Assembly: GCA_900317685.1 (NCBI GenBank)
Contig: ONHQ01000014.1
Coordinates: 1-62,208, forward strand
DNA from: an uncultured Prevotella sp.
GTDB lineage: Bacteria; Bacteroidota; Bacteroidia; Bacteroidales; Bacteroidaceae
Length of the DNA stretch: 62,208 nucleotides
Direction of reading: 5' to 3'
Positions 15,742 through 23,302 of this stretch are shown piece after piece (positions within the stretch are counted from its first letter, which is position 1; each line of letters starts with the position of its first letter). The position numbers and the translations under genes are program-made. The notes under the pieces were generated by a model. That model made no database searches. It saw only the letters and a list, made by a program, of their open reading frames with translations, and had not been told where the DNA came from.

Positions 15742-15876
15742 CCTCTTTGTGTCAGCGCCAAGGGCTAAGGCCCTTTGCCATTTGCGGTTGGAGGGCTTAT
15801 GAGAGGCACGCCTCTCACCGCCCTCAAACCGCAAATGGCAGATTCTCCTTCATAGAATCTTGGCGCTGCCACAAAG
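15742..15876. ncRNA. Highly structured cloverleaf-like element (unidentified)
   Basis: 135 nt of nested, nearly all perfect inverted repeats: CTTTGTG (15745-15751) with CACAAAG (15870-15876); CAGCGCCAAG (15753) with CTTGGCGCTG (15859); TGCCATTTGCGGTT (15776) with AACCGCAAATGGCA (15827); GAGGGC (15791) with GCCCTC (15820); GAGAGGC (15801) with GCCTCTC (15810); plus side hairpins AAGGGC/GCCCTT (15760/15770) and GATTCT/AGAATC (15841/15854). It can form one long stem with two side arms, as RNA or as a DNA cruciform. No coding frame or promoter is evident. It may be a structured RNA or a non-autonomous mobile element. Not recognised. Confidence 0.5.
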
Positions 15877-15896
15877 GAAAACCTTAAAAACAGGCT
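15874..15896. repeat. Left arm of a 23-bp inverted repeat
   Basis: Begins AAGGAAAACCTT and ends CAGGCT. Its reverse complement, with one mismatch, is at 16221-16243, so the two arms enclose about 325 bp containing the tandem repeats and the hairpin repeats below. Confidence 0.7.
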
Positions 15897-15901
15897 ATCG
15901 C

Positions 15902-15976
15902 GATGTAACTTCCAATTACTATCTCTGATGTAACTTCCAATTACTATCGCTGATGTACCTTCCAGTTACCAAATGC
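15902..15976. repeat. 25-bp tandem repeats
   Basis: Three units beginning GATGTAACTTCCAATTAC (15902, 15927) and GATGTACCTTCCAGTTAC (15952). The first two differ at one position. The unit start recurs once more after the hairpin repeat at about 16177. Confidence 0.75.
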
Positions 15977-15984
15977 TGCGTCGT

Positions 15985-16186
15985 ACATTTGCAGGGCGCG
16001 GCCCTTGTGGCCGTCTGCAACCAACGGAAATTATAATACATCATCGCAACGTACGTTTTGCAGGGTGTGGCCCTTGTGGCCGTCCGCAACCACCAGACAT
16101 TCATAAACGCCGCCGATAAAACAAAAATAACATATATAGGGTGCGGACGGCCACAAGGGCCGCACCCTGCAATTGCGATGTAATTC
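15985..16186. repeat. GTGCGGACGGCC hairpin repeat family, copy 1 with an extra half unit
   Basis: A half unit (15988-16022) is followed by a full element: GCAGGGTGTGGCCCTTGTGG in one orientation, a spacer containing CAGACATTCATAAACG and CGATAAAACAAAAATAACAT, then the reverse complement GGTGCGGACGGCCACAAGGG. Arms are about 31 bp. Near-complete copies are at 25.3 and 51.5 kb and a partial one at 18.7 kb. Confidence 0.8.
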
Positions 16187-16220
16187 CCAATTACGATCTC
16201 TTTACGTCAAAAACTGCGTC

Positions 16221-16243
16221 AGCCTGTTTTCAAGGTTTTCCTT
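16221..16243. repeat. Right arm of the 23-bp inverted repeat
   Basis: Reverse complement of 15874-15896 with one mismatch. Confidence 0.7.
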
Positions 16244-16295
16244 GCTGTGATGCAAGCCTGAGAAACAAAGGGCGCAACCCTTGCATCACGGCAAG
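16241..16295. repeat. Hairpin with 16-bp arms
   Basis: CTTGCTGTGATGCAAG (16241) and CTTGCATCACGGCAAG (16280) pair with one mismatch around a 23-nt loop. It directly continues the 23-bp inverted repeat arm. Confidence 0.65.
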
Positions 16296-16328
16296 TGTTT
16301 TGCTTGTTTTTGTAAAAGGATCGTGTTC

Positions 16329-16370
16329 ATGAGCTCTCTACATCAAACACAGGGTTGGCCCTGTGCGCCT
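16329..16370. repeat. Repeat ATGAGCTCTCT...CCCTGTGCGCC, copy 1
   Basis: About 42 bp ending in the small hairpin ACACAGGG-TTGG-CCCTGTG. A second copy at 51662-51702 is nearly identical and likewise follows a GTGCGGACGGCC element. Confidence 0.75.
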
Positions 16371-16395
16371 ATCCGTGCCACAGGAAAAATCCATT

Positions 16396-16580
16396 GGGCC
16401 TTTTTTCTTCTTCCTTCATCCTTCATCCTCCTTCCTCCTTTTCTTTTCTTTTCTTCTCTTCTTTTTCTTACTTATTACTCCTTTCTAGTTTTCTTTTTTT
16501 CTTTCTTACTTCTTACTTCTTCCTCCTTTTTCCTTTTCTTTTTTCTTCTTCATTCTTCCTCCTTTCTTCTTTCTCTGCTG
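16396..16580. repeat. Long polypyrimidine tract
   Basis: About 185 nt of nearly uninterrupted C and T on the plus strand. Strand asymmetry of this length could form triplex (H-) DNA when supercoiled. No coding potential is supported. Confidence 0.7.
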
Positions 16581-16631
16581 AATCTGTGCGCCCTTAGCGT
16601 CTTTGTGAGCGAAACATCACCCTTGGCGGTA

Positions 16632-16678
16632 ATTACTCCCCCCTCTCCCCTTGGAGAGGGGCAGGGGGTGAGGCTTAA
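16632..16678. repeat. GC-rich palindrome copy at the end of a small gene
   Basis: CCCTCTCC-CCTT-GGAGAGGG followed by GGCAGGGGGTGAGGC. Its right end touches the stop codon of the minus-strand small gene at 16675. Confidence 0.75.
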
Positions 16679-16869
16679 TCGTTTTTTTTGGCATTGCTGT
16701 CATCGAAGGTGTCGTAGCTGCCCATCTCGCCGCTATCCCCGTCGAGGCAGTCGTGCTCAAAGTCCTCATCGATATGGCGTCCGTGGTGCTTGCCTGTGTA
16801 CAGGCGCTCCATTGCTGTAAGTTGTTTGTTTCTTGTGTTCATAGTTCTTTGGTTTTGGTTATTATACAT
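16675..16869 (-). CDS. Small acidic hypothetical protein
   Basis: 64 residues from the ATG at 16867-16869; an ATG nine codons later is an alternative start (MNTRNKQLTAMERLYTGKHH). The C-terminal half is rich in Asp, Glu and His (HIDEDFEHDCLDGDSGEMG). There is no membrane segment and I recognise no domain. On the minus strand TATATTCG, close to the TAnnTTTG -7 consensus, lies about 20 nt upstream of the first ATG, which favours a real gene. Downstream sequence is a palindrome repeat. Confidence 0.4.
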   Translation of the reverse strand: MYNNQNQRTMNTRNKQLTAMERLYTGKHHGRHIDEDFEHDCLDGDSGEMGSYDTFDDSNAKKND

Positions 16870-16998
16870 TGTTTCTACTCTGCGAATATACGAAAAAAAA
16901 GTGAGATATAGTACTTTTTGCCCCACTTTTCTTTCACTTTTTTGAATTTTTCTATCTTGAAAGAATATTCTCAGAATCAAGCATCCGCAAAGCATTCT

Positions 16999-17113
16999 AC
17001 TCCCCTCTCCCTGTAGAGGGATTCGGAGAGAGTCTTATCACACATTTTTCTCAGAGTCAAGCACCCGCGAAGCATTCTCCTTTCTCCTTGGAGAGGGGTT
17101 AGGGGAGAGGCTT
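16999..17113. repeat. Two degenerate GC-rich palindrome copies
   Basis: Copies at 16999-17037 and 17077-17113, each preceded by a near-identical TCAAGCA(T/C)CCGC(A/G)AAGCATTCT (about 16977 and 17054), forming a direct repeat of about 78 bp. The second copy ends 2 nt from the stop codon of the radical SAM gene. Confidence 0.75.
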
Positions 17114-17114
17114 A

Positions 17115-18035
17115 TCACATATTTCCGAGATGCACCCATCGTATGCCTTCTTCTTTCGCAATATCTCGGGCACGTAGCATGTCTGGGATCGGCGTGGGCT
17201 TCAGGTCGGGCATACGATAGGAGGGGAAGCAACGGCTCAGGTGCAAGGGAACGTCAGCCATGTCGTTGTCGACGAGCCAGCGACAGAGCCCCCGTACCAT
17301 CTCCTCACTCGTATTCCATCCGTCTACAAGCAGGTTCGTGACTTCCAGTTCAATACCCGCTTCATGGATGAGGCGCAGCGTGCGCTGGACAGGTGCCAGC
17401 GAGGCACCGTTGAGGCGGTGATAGACGTCGTCGCTGATACTCTTCAAGTCGATGTTTGCCGCATCGAGATAGGGCAGCAAGTCGCGCAGTGGCAGTTCGT
17501 TGACGTATCCCGCAGACACAAGGATGTTATAGATGCCATGCTCGTGGGCCAGCCGTGCCGTGTCGAGCATATACTCGATCCACGTCAGCGGTTCGGTATA
17601 GGTATAGGCGATGGATGGCAGATGCTGTTGCAGGCATACGCCCACGAGGTCTTCGGGTTGCCATGTAGCGTGCTCCACATCCTCCGGTTTTACTTGCGAG
17701 ATGTCGCTGTTCTGACAGTTCAGACAGCGCAGGTTGCAGCCCGTGCAGGCTACCGACAGACATTGTGTGCCCGGATGGAAGTGGTTGAGTGGCTTCTTCT
17801 CCACCGGATCCACGGCGAGAGCGCAGGGCTCAGCATAGCTCATCGCCCACAGCTTGCCGTCATGGAACACGCGCGAGCGACACCGCCCGGCGTGCCCCTC
17901 ACGGATCAGACAGGCATGGGGACACAGATCGCAGCGGGCTGCCAACTCAGCGTCGTCAGTTTCTTGTCCGTTCGCCTCTATCCGTTTGATATGCTCGTCA
18001 ATCTTTTCAAGATGATAATATGATGCTTGTTTCAT
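17115..18035 (-). CDS. amrS: AmmeMemoRadiSam system radical SAM enzyme, short C-terminus
   Basis: 306 residues. The N-terminal zinc-type region CDLCPHACLIREGHAGRC is followed by the radical SAM cluster motif CTGCNLRCLNCQN (three cysteines binding 4Fe-4S) and the barrel region YTYTEPLTWIEYM and ANIDLKSISDDVY. These are the marks of AmrS of the three-part AmmeMemoRadiSam system (AMMECR1, Memo, radical SAM). Family members are usually 330-350 residues and end with a cysteine-rich segment; this one stops at VHLGNM, 2 nt before a palindrome repeat, so the tail appears to have been lost. The partner gene lies about 0.9 kb upstream on the same strand. Confidence 0.88.
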   Translation of the reverse strand: MKQASYYHLEKIDEHIKRIEANGQETDDAELAARCDLCPHACLIREGHAGRCRSRVFHDGKLWAMSYAEPCALAVDPVEKKPLNHFHPGTQCLSVACTGCNLRCLNCQNSDISQVKPEDVEHATWQPEDLVGVCLQQHLPSIAYTYTEPLTWIEYMLDTARLAHEHGIYNILVSAGYVNELPLRDLLPYLDAANIDLKSISDDVYHRLNGASLAPVQRTLRLIHEAGIELEVTNLLVDGWNTSEEMVRGLCRWLVDNDMADVPLHLSRCFPSYRMPDLKPTPIPDMLRARDIAKEEGIRWVHLGNM

Positions 18036-18051
18036 AATAATTTAGAGTCTC

Positions 18052-18093
18052 ATTCCCTCTTCCCCCTCTCTGAGCGAAGGAGAGGGGAGGGAT
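18052..18093. repeat. GC-rich palindrome copy (diverged)
   Basis: CCCCCTCTCTGAGCGAAGG followed by AGAGGGGAGGG, immediately upstream of the amrS start. Confidence 0.65.
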
Positions 18094-18508
18094 ATGTTGG
18101 ATAAACAATTCCTAATCAACCAATCAACTACCGCTTACCGATGTTGAAACATTGCGTCCCCCCTTATTAGTATTCTTTCCTTTTGAATCACTTGATTCGG
18201 CTCAGGTGCAGAAGTCCGTGGCTGAACACCACGAAGATCTATCGCCAAAACCTTCGGTGCAATGGATATTTCCAGTGACACGGATAGGCGCACCGGATAG
18301 TCCTGTGTATGGAGAAGCATCAAGTTCAGAAAGCAGTTGATGCCGGTGAGCTGGTCAATGCATGAAAATTGATTTTACTGCTTGACAAACACCCGTTCGC
18401 TGCGTAGGAAAAGATCATTTTCTACTTAGTGAACGATCTTTTTCTATAGCGTTACAATGTTGAAAGCATTTCTTCAACCTCACAAGCCCACTGCTTCGAC
18501 CCCGTGAA

Positions 18509-18618
18509 AACACTGATTTGATGCCATACGAACACTGATTTGATGCCATACGAACACTGATTTGATGCCATGAGAACAATGATTGGATGCCATACGAACA
18601 CTGATTTGATGCCATGAA
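18509..18618. repeat. Five 22-bp tandem repeats
   Basis: Exact 22-bp period with consensus AACACTGATTTGATGCCATA plus CG. Units start at 18509, 18531, 18553, 18575 and 18597; the fourth has two changes and the third and fifth end in GAG/GAA. There are no spacers, so this is not a CRISPR array. Confidence 0.85.
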
Positions 18619-18673
18619 CAGGCTTCGCACCCATCTTGCGGGAAGGGTATGAATTGTCCGTCATTGCCGATTT

Positions 18674-18712
18674 GTTGCAGGGTGCGGCCTTGCGGTCGTC
18701 CGCAACCTTTGT
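18674..18712. repeat. GTGCGGACGGCC family half unit
   Basis: GTTGCAGGGTGCGGCC followed by TTGCGGTCGTCCGCAACC: one arm of the hairpin family with substitutions, without the matching arm. Confidence 0.65.
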
Positions 18713-18837
18713 ATGTGATTATTGTTGTAGGGAATCAGATAAGAAGACTCATACCCGACCCCCGGAAAATATCCCCTGTGCCCTTTATTCCCCTGGATGG
18801 CAAGCGCTCTTTCTGAATCACCTTCCCCTTGACGGTA

Positions 18838-18916
18838 ATCTCTCCCCTCTCCTTTGGAGAGGGGTTGGGGGTGAGGCTCTTTCCTCCTCCTTTGGAGAGG
18901 GGTTGGGGATGAGGCT
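18838..18916. repeat. GC-rich palindrome family, pair
   Basis: Two copies ending GGGGTTGGGGGTGAGGC and GGGGTTGGGGATGAGGC, ending 2 nt from the stop codon of the AmrB-AmrA gene. This is the last member of the family seen in the window. Confidence 0.8.
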
Positions 18917-18917
18917 G

Positions 18918-20513
18918 CTATTTAACAATCTCCACCTTATACGTATACAACTCGGCATCCTTCCAGCCGTCCCATGGCAGGCCAGCCTTGTCTTGCGCAC
19001 AATGTCCGAGGAACTCCTCCTTTGTCCAGTTCACTTCTTCGGCTACTTGAGGCAGGAACGTACCCGAGTGCCATCCCTTCTTGATGTAGATACCCTCCTT
19101 GCCATAGTGGAACTCGCTGATGTCGTGGATGCGCTTGAGCGGTGAGAGCACGCTGATCTCGATAGACAGCCGATCCCACTCTTCGGGCGAGACGGGTTGG
19201 AAACGAGGATCGCGGTAAGCGGCATCGTGCGCCATGGCCACTACCACCTGCCACAGCGGCACGTCCTCACCGAAGTGACCGATGCAGCCACGCAGTCGCC
19301 CGTTCTCTGTCAGCGTCACAAAAGCACCGCCGTTGCGTAGCAGCTCCGGGTTGGAGGGCGCAGCAACCTGCTGGCGGCGGATGCTCTTCCATGCGATGTC
19401 GAGCAACTGCTGGCGTGTGGTGTCGCTCAGCACAAAGACATCATCTGCTGAGTCGCTCTCGACAGCCGCACTTGCTGCCGCTGCTTCGTCCGATTGGTCA
19501 TTCTTTGCAGTGTCATTCTTTGCCGCTTTATCCAAAGCGTCATGGCTTGCAGTCTCTTTTTGCTCCGTATTTTCTGTATTAGCATCAGCCGCCGTCATCA
19601 CAAAAGCGTGATAGCCCACTACTTGGTCGTGACCGCTGTATGGCGAGTCACCCGAGTTGCAGTAGGCGAGATGGTGCATCTCCAGTCCCTTCTCCTTTTC
19701 CGCCATCATCAGCAGCACGGCGATGGCAGCCTGCCCACAGGCACTCGTGGCGAGGTTGCGGACGTGCTCGTTGGCATTGTCAGACAGCGCACGCAGGAAA
19801 GTGCGAAGGTCGCCCGAGGCTACAGCGTCGCCCGTACGCTTGTCCACGCGCTCGGCATCGTCGTAGCTGGGGTAGTGCGAGAAGTCGCTGCTGATGACGA
19901 AGAGGTTGCGCGGAGTGAAGTAGGGGGCCAGTGCCCGTGCGATGTCCTGAAGGGTGTAGTAGTCTTCCGTGCCAATGATCACCGGCACGATAGGCGGCAC
20001 CTCGCCCAATTGCACTTGCAGGAAGGGCAACTGCACTTCCAGACAGTGCTCCCTGTCGTGGGCTCGTGGCTCAAAGGTCAGCACCTTGTTCTCTTCGACA
20101 AGCCGTTGGCAGAGTGCTGTGTCGACCTTCACCGTACCCAATGGCGTCTGATACCCCTCCCAAGCGGTAGCCACTGAGGCGCCATCCAGACCGATATGAT
20201 GTGAGGGTCCCAAGAGGAAGATATGGTCGTAGTGAACCTTTGGGTCGAGTTGTGCGAAAGCCTCGGCAGCCGTCTGTCCGGAGAAGACATACCCAGCGTG
20301 CGGCACGATGACCGCCCTGACGGGCGCATGAAGTCCCGCCTTTGTCGCGGCAGAGAGATATTGCTTCACGTCGGCCTCCAGCTCCTGCCTGTCAGCTGGA
20401 TAGAACTGCCCGGCAACAGCTGCTGGGCGCACATTGCCGGAATAACATTTTGTCATTTTCATAGTCATACAGACAATCATTAGCAGTACTAAGCCTGCGT
20501 ATGGTCCTTTCAT
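18918..20513 (-). CDS. amrBA: AmrB (Memo)-AmrA (AMMECR1) fusion with N-terminal export signal
   Basis: 531 residues. Residues 1-24 are a hydrophobic signal or anchor (AGLVLLMIVCMTM) not found in cytosolic Memo proteins. Residues about 28-305 are the Memo/AmrB domain: VRPAAVAGQFYPADRQELEA, IVPHAGYVFSGQTAAEA, LLGPSHHIGLDG, DREHCLEVQLPFLQ, SSDFSHYPSYDDA and TSACGQAAI. After an Ala/Asp/Glu-rich linker, residues about 370-530 are an AMMECR1/AmrA domain: RNGGAFVTLTENGRLRGCIG, AAYRDPRFQPVSPEE, ISVLSPLKRI and WHSGTFLPQVAEE. The two are separate proteins in many species. With AmrS they form a system of unknown chemistry. Export of a fused B-A protein is unexpected for a partner of a cytosolic radical SAM enzyme. 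Confidence 0.9.
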   Translation of the reverse strand: MKGPYAGLVLLMIVCMTMKMTKCYSGNVRPAAVAGQFYPADRQELEADVKQYLSAATKAGLHAPVRAVIVPHAGYVFSGQTAAEAFAQLDPKVHYDHIFLLGPSHHIGLDGASVATAWEGYQTPLGTVKVDTALCQRLVEENKVLTFEPRAHDREHCLEVQLPFLQVQLGEVPPIVPVIIGTEDYYTLQDIARALAPYFTPRNLFVISSDFSHYPSYDDAERVDKRTGDAVASGDLRTFLRALSDNANEHVRNLATSACGQAAIAVLLMMAEKEKGLEMHHLAYCNSGDSPYSGHDQVVGYHAFVMTAADANTENTEQKETASHDALDKAAKNDTAKNDQSDEAAAASAAVESDSADDVFVLSDTTRQQLLDIAWKSIRRQQVAAPSNPELLRNGGAFVTLTENGRLRGCIGHFGEDVPLWQVVVAMAHDAAYRDPRFQPVSPEEWDRLSIEISVLSPLKRIHDISEFHYGKEGIYIKKGWHSGTFLPQVAEEVNWTKEEFLGHCAQDKAGLPWDGWKDAELYTYKVEIVK

Positions 20514-20523
20514 AGGTTTTTCG

Positions 20524-20554
20524 CAAATATAGTGGTTTTATACGAAAAAAGCAA
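20524..20554 (-). promoter_or_regulatory. Promoter of the AmrB-AmrA gene
   Basis: -7 box TATATTTG on the minus strand (20524-20531) and TTGC at -33 (20551-20554), spacing 19 nt. The start codon lies only about 11 nt downstream, implying a very short leader. Confidence 0.7.
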
Positions 20555-20646
20555 GAGCAATGCAAATTCAACACGATAATCTTTCTCTCTTTTATAAATA
20601 ATTATAATTCCACTCCATATTATATATTGCCATGCAATACTTTTCG

Positions 20647-20654
20647 TATCTTTG
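20647..20654 (+). promoter_or_regulatory. -7 box of the M3 peptidase gene
   Basis: TATCTTTG followed by CATAATAATTGG; a TTG at about 20627-20629 may be the -33 element. The leader is about 50 nt. Confidence 0.7.
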
Positions 20655-20710
20655 CATAATAATTGGAGAGGAAAGACTCCTCTATTTAGAGAAGATTTAT
20701 AGAGAAAGTG

Positions 20711-22780
20711 ATGAACGAAACAACAGAAAGAAAGAACCCCTTCATGGAGCCCTACCATACGCCCCATGACACGATACCCTTCGACAAAATACGCTTTGAG
20801 GATTTTGAACCGGCCTTCATGGAAGGCATCCGGCGCGACGACGAGGATATTGAGATCATGCTCAACAATCCTGAAGAGCCGACCTTTGACAACACGATCG
20901 CTTACCACAACGACAGCAAGGGACCGCACTACTACGACCTCCTCGACCGCGTGTCTACGGTGTTCTCCTGTCTGATGAGTGCTGAGACCGACGAGCGCAT
21001 GGAGGCGCTGGCACAGAAACTGGCTCCGATCCTCAGCAAGCATGAGAACGATTTCCTGCTCAACCCGAAGGCTTTTGCTCGTGTCAAGGCTGTCTATGAC
21101 CATCACCGCGAGCTCACACCAGAAGAGCAGATGATGCTCGACAGAACCTACGACGGCTTTGTGCGCAGTGGTGCTCTCCTCGATGAGGCCGGCAAGCAGC
21201 GCTTGCGTGAGCTCTCAGAGAAAGGGTCGCTGCTCGCCCTGCAGTTCTCTCAGAACCTGTTGAAGGATACCAAGGCCTTCACACTGCTCATCACTGACAA
21301 GAACGACCTGGCCGGACTCCCCGACACTGCCGTGGAGGCTGCCGCCAACGCTGCCAAGGAACAGGGCAAAGAAGGCTGGCTGTTCACACTCGACTATCCC
21401 AGCTACTCGCCTTTTATGTCGCACGCCGACAACCGCGAGCTGAGACGACAGCTGTATATGGCCCGCAACACGCTCTGCACCCATGGCGACGAGAACGACA
21501 ACCGCGACATCTGCCGCGCTCTCGTCAACAACCGGCGCGAGGAGGCACAGCTCCTAGGCAACGACACCTTTGCCGACTATGTGATGAAATACCGCATGGC
21601 GGGCAGCGTGAAGAATGTCTATCAACTTCTCAACGACCTCATTGATGCCTACAAGCCTACCGCTGAAAAGGAGGTGGAGGCTATTCGTGAAGAAGCACGC
21701 AAGCTCGAAGGCGAAGACTTCCAACTTGAGCCGTGGGACTTCTCCTATTATGCCCATAAGCTGAAAGTGGAGAAATACAATATCGATGCCGAGATGCTGC
21801 GCCCTTACTTCCAGCTCGACAAGGTCATCGACGGTGTCTTTGGCCTGGCCCACCGCCTCTATGGCATCACATTCAAGGAGAACAAGGACATCCCCGTCTA
21901 TCATCCCGATGTCAAGGCCTACGAGGTCTTTGACAAAGACGGTAGCTATCTTGCTGTCTTCTATGCCGACTTCTACCCCCGCAAGGGTAAGCACGACGGT
22001 GCATGGATGACGGAGTTCCAGGGACAGCATATCAACCACAAGGGTGAGAACATTCGTCCGCACGTGAGCGTGGTGATGAACTTCACGAAGCCCACGCCCG
22101 AGAAACCGGCACTGCTCACGCTCGGTGAGGTGGAGACTTTCCTCCATGAGTTCGGCCACTCGCTTCACGGCATGTTTGCCAACACCCGTTTCGGCAGTCT
22201 CTCCGGCACAAATGTGTGGTGGGACTTTGTGGAGATGCCGTCGCAGTTCATGGAGAACTATGCGGTGGAAAAGGAGTTCCTGCGCACCTTTGCCTTCCAC
22301 TACAAGACCGGCGAGCCGATTCCCGACGAACTCGTCGACCGCATCGTGCGCTCGCGCAACTTCAATGTGGCCTACGGCTGCCTGCGTCAGGTGAGCTTCG
22401 GACTGCTCGACATGGCCTACTACACCCAGCGCGAGGAGTTCAAGGCCGACATTCCCGAGTTTGAGAAGAATGCCTGGAAGGACGCGATCCTCCTGCCCCA
22501 GCTCCCCAACACGTGCATGACGACACAGTTCTCGCATATCATGGCCGGAGGTTATGCCGCCGGATACTATAGCTACAAATGGGCCGAGGTGCTCGACGCC
22601 GATGCCTTCAGCGTGTTCAAGCGCAACGGCATCTTCGACCAGGCTACCGCCCAGCGCTTCCGCGACTGCATCCTCTCGAAGGGTGGTACGGAAAATCCGA
22701 TGACGCTCTACAAGCGCTTCCGGGGACAGGAGCCGACGATCGACGCACTGCTCGTGCGCGACGGCATCCGCAAAGCGTGA
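20711..22780 (+). CDS. M3 family zinc metallopeptidase (peptidyl-dipeptidase/oligopeptidase type)
   Basis: 689 residues from the ATG at 20711 (a GTG one codon upstream is ignored). The M3 zinc motif HEFGHSLHGMF is near residue 475 with the downstream glutamate ligand in WDFVEMPSQFMENY. The C-terminal helical block (HIMAGGYAAGYYSYKWAEVLDADAF) is typical of Dcp/oligopeptidase A. It lacks a signal peptide, so it is probably cytosolic and degrades short peptides. First gene of a likely operon with the dCMP deaminase and S41 protease genes. Confidence 0.93.
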   Translation: MNETTERKNPFMEPYHTPHDTIPFDKIRFEDFEPAFMEGIRRDDEDIEIMLNNPEEPTFDNTIAYHNDSKGPHYYDLLDRVSTVFSCLMSAETDERMEALAQKLAPILSKHENDFLLNPKAFARVKAVYDHHRELTPEEQMMLDRTYDGFVRSGALLDEAGKQRLRELSEKGSLLALQFSQNLLKDTKAFTLLITDKNDLAGLPDTAVEAAANAAKEQGKEGWLFTLDYPSYSPFMSHADNRELRRQLYMARNTLCTHGDENDNRDICRALVNNRREEAQLLGNDTFADYVMKYRMAGSVKNVYQLLNDLIDAYKPTAEKEVEAIREEARKLEGEDFQLEPWDFSYYAHKLKVEKYNIDAEMLRPYFQLDKVIDGVFGLAHRLYGITFKENKDIPVYHPDVKAYEVFDKDGSYLAVFYADFYPRKGKHDGAWMTEFQGQHINHKGENIRPHVSVVMNFTKPTPEKPALLTLGEVETFLHEFGHSLHGMFANTRFGSLSGTNVWWDFVEMPSQFMENYAVEKEFLRTFAFHYKTGEPIPDELVDRIVRSRNFNVAYGCLRQVSFGLLDMAYYTQREEFKADIPEFEKNAWKDAILLPQLPNTCMTTQFSHIMAGGYAAGYYSYKWAEVLDADAFSVFKRNGIFDQATAQRFRDCILSKGGTENPMTLYKRFRGQEPTIDALLVRDGIRKA

Positions 22781-22822
22781 CCTACACATTATTATATATA
22801 GTATACTTACGAAAGCATCGTT

Positions 22823-23302
22823 ATGAAAGAAGAGGAAGAAAAAACACGCAAAGCACAAAAACAGCATCTGCTCGACGGACGCTATCTGCGCATGGCGCAT
22901 ATCTGGGCAGAGAACTCCTACTGCCGCCGACGCAAGGTGGGAGCCCTCGTCGTCAAGGATAAGATGATCATCAGCGACGGATACAATGGCACGCCAAGTG
23001 GCTTTGAGAATGTCTGTGAGGACGACGACAACGTCACGAAGCCCTACGTGCTCCACGCCGAGGCCAATGCCATCACCAAACTCGCCCGATCGGGCAACAA
23101 CAGCGACGGCTCCACACTCTATGTCACGGCGTCGCCATGCATCGAATGCGCCAAGCTGATCATTCAGGCAGGCATCCGACGCGTGGTGTACGGCGAGAAA
23201 TACCGGCTCGACGACGGCATACGGCTGTTGCAACGCGCCGGCGTGGAGGTGGATTTCCTCGATATGAATGAACTGGAAAAACAACACAAAGAAGAGTTAT
23301 GA
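22823..23302 (+). CDS. dCMP deaminase family protein
   Basis: 159 residues. Zinc-dependent cytidine deaminase fold: VLHAEANAITK (zinc His, catalytic Glu) and ASPCIECAKLII (two zinc Cys), preceded by NSYCRRRKVGALVVKDKMII. Members deaminate dCMP to dUMP for thymidylate synthesis; ComEB belongs to the same family. The start follows a TATTATATATAG segment 20-30 nt upstream. The stop codon overlaps the next start (ATGA), indicating translational coupling with the S41 protease gene. Confidence 0.9.
   Translation: MKEEEEKTRKAQKQHLLDGRYLRMAHIWAENSYCRRRKVGALVVKDKMIISDGYNGTPSGFENVCEDDDNVTKPYVLHAEANAITKLARSGNNSDGSTLYVTASPCIECAKLIIQAGIRRVVYGEKYRLDDGIRLLQRAGVEVDFLDMNELEKQHKEEL

Noticed and set aside
16281-16820. 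Plus-strand open frame of 179 codons
   Set aside because: It is mostly translation of the polypyrimidine tract and a palindrome; low-complexity Ser/Leu/Phe.
18509-18618. Possible CRISPR array
   Set aside because: The 22-bp units are contiguous with no spacers, and there are no cas genes in the window.
21554-23287. Minus-strand open frame of 577 codons
   Set aside because: Antisense to the M3 peptidase and dCMP deaminase genes, both with intact catalytic motifs; the length results from GC-biased third positions.
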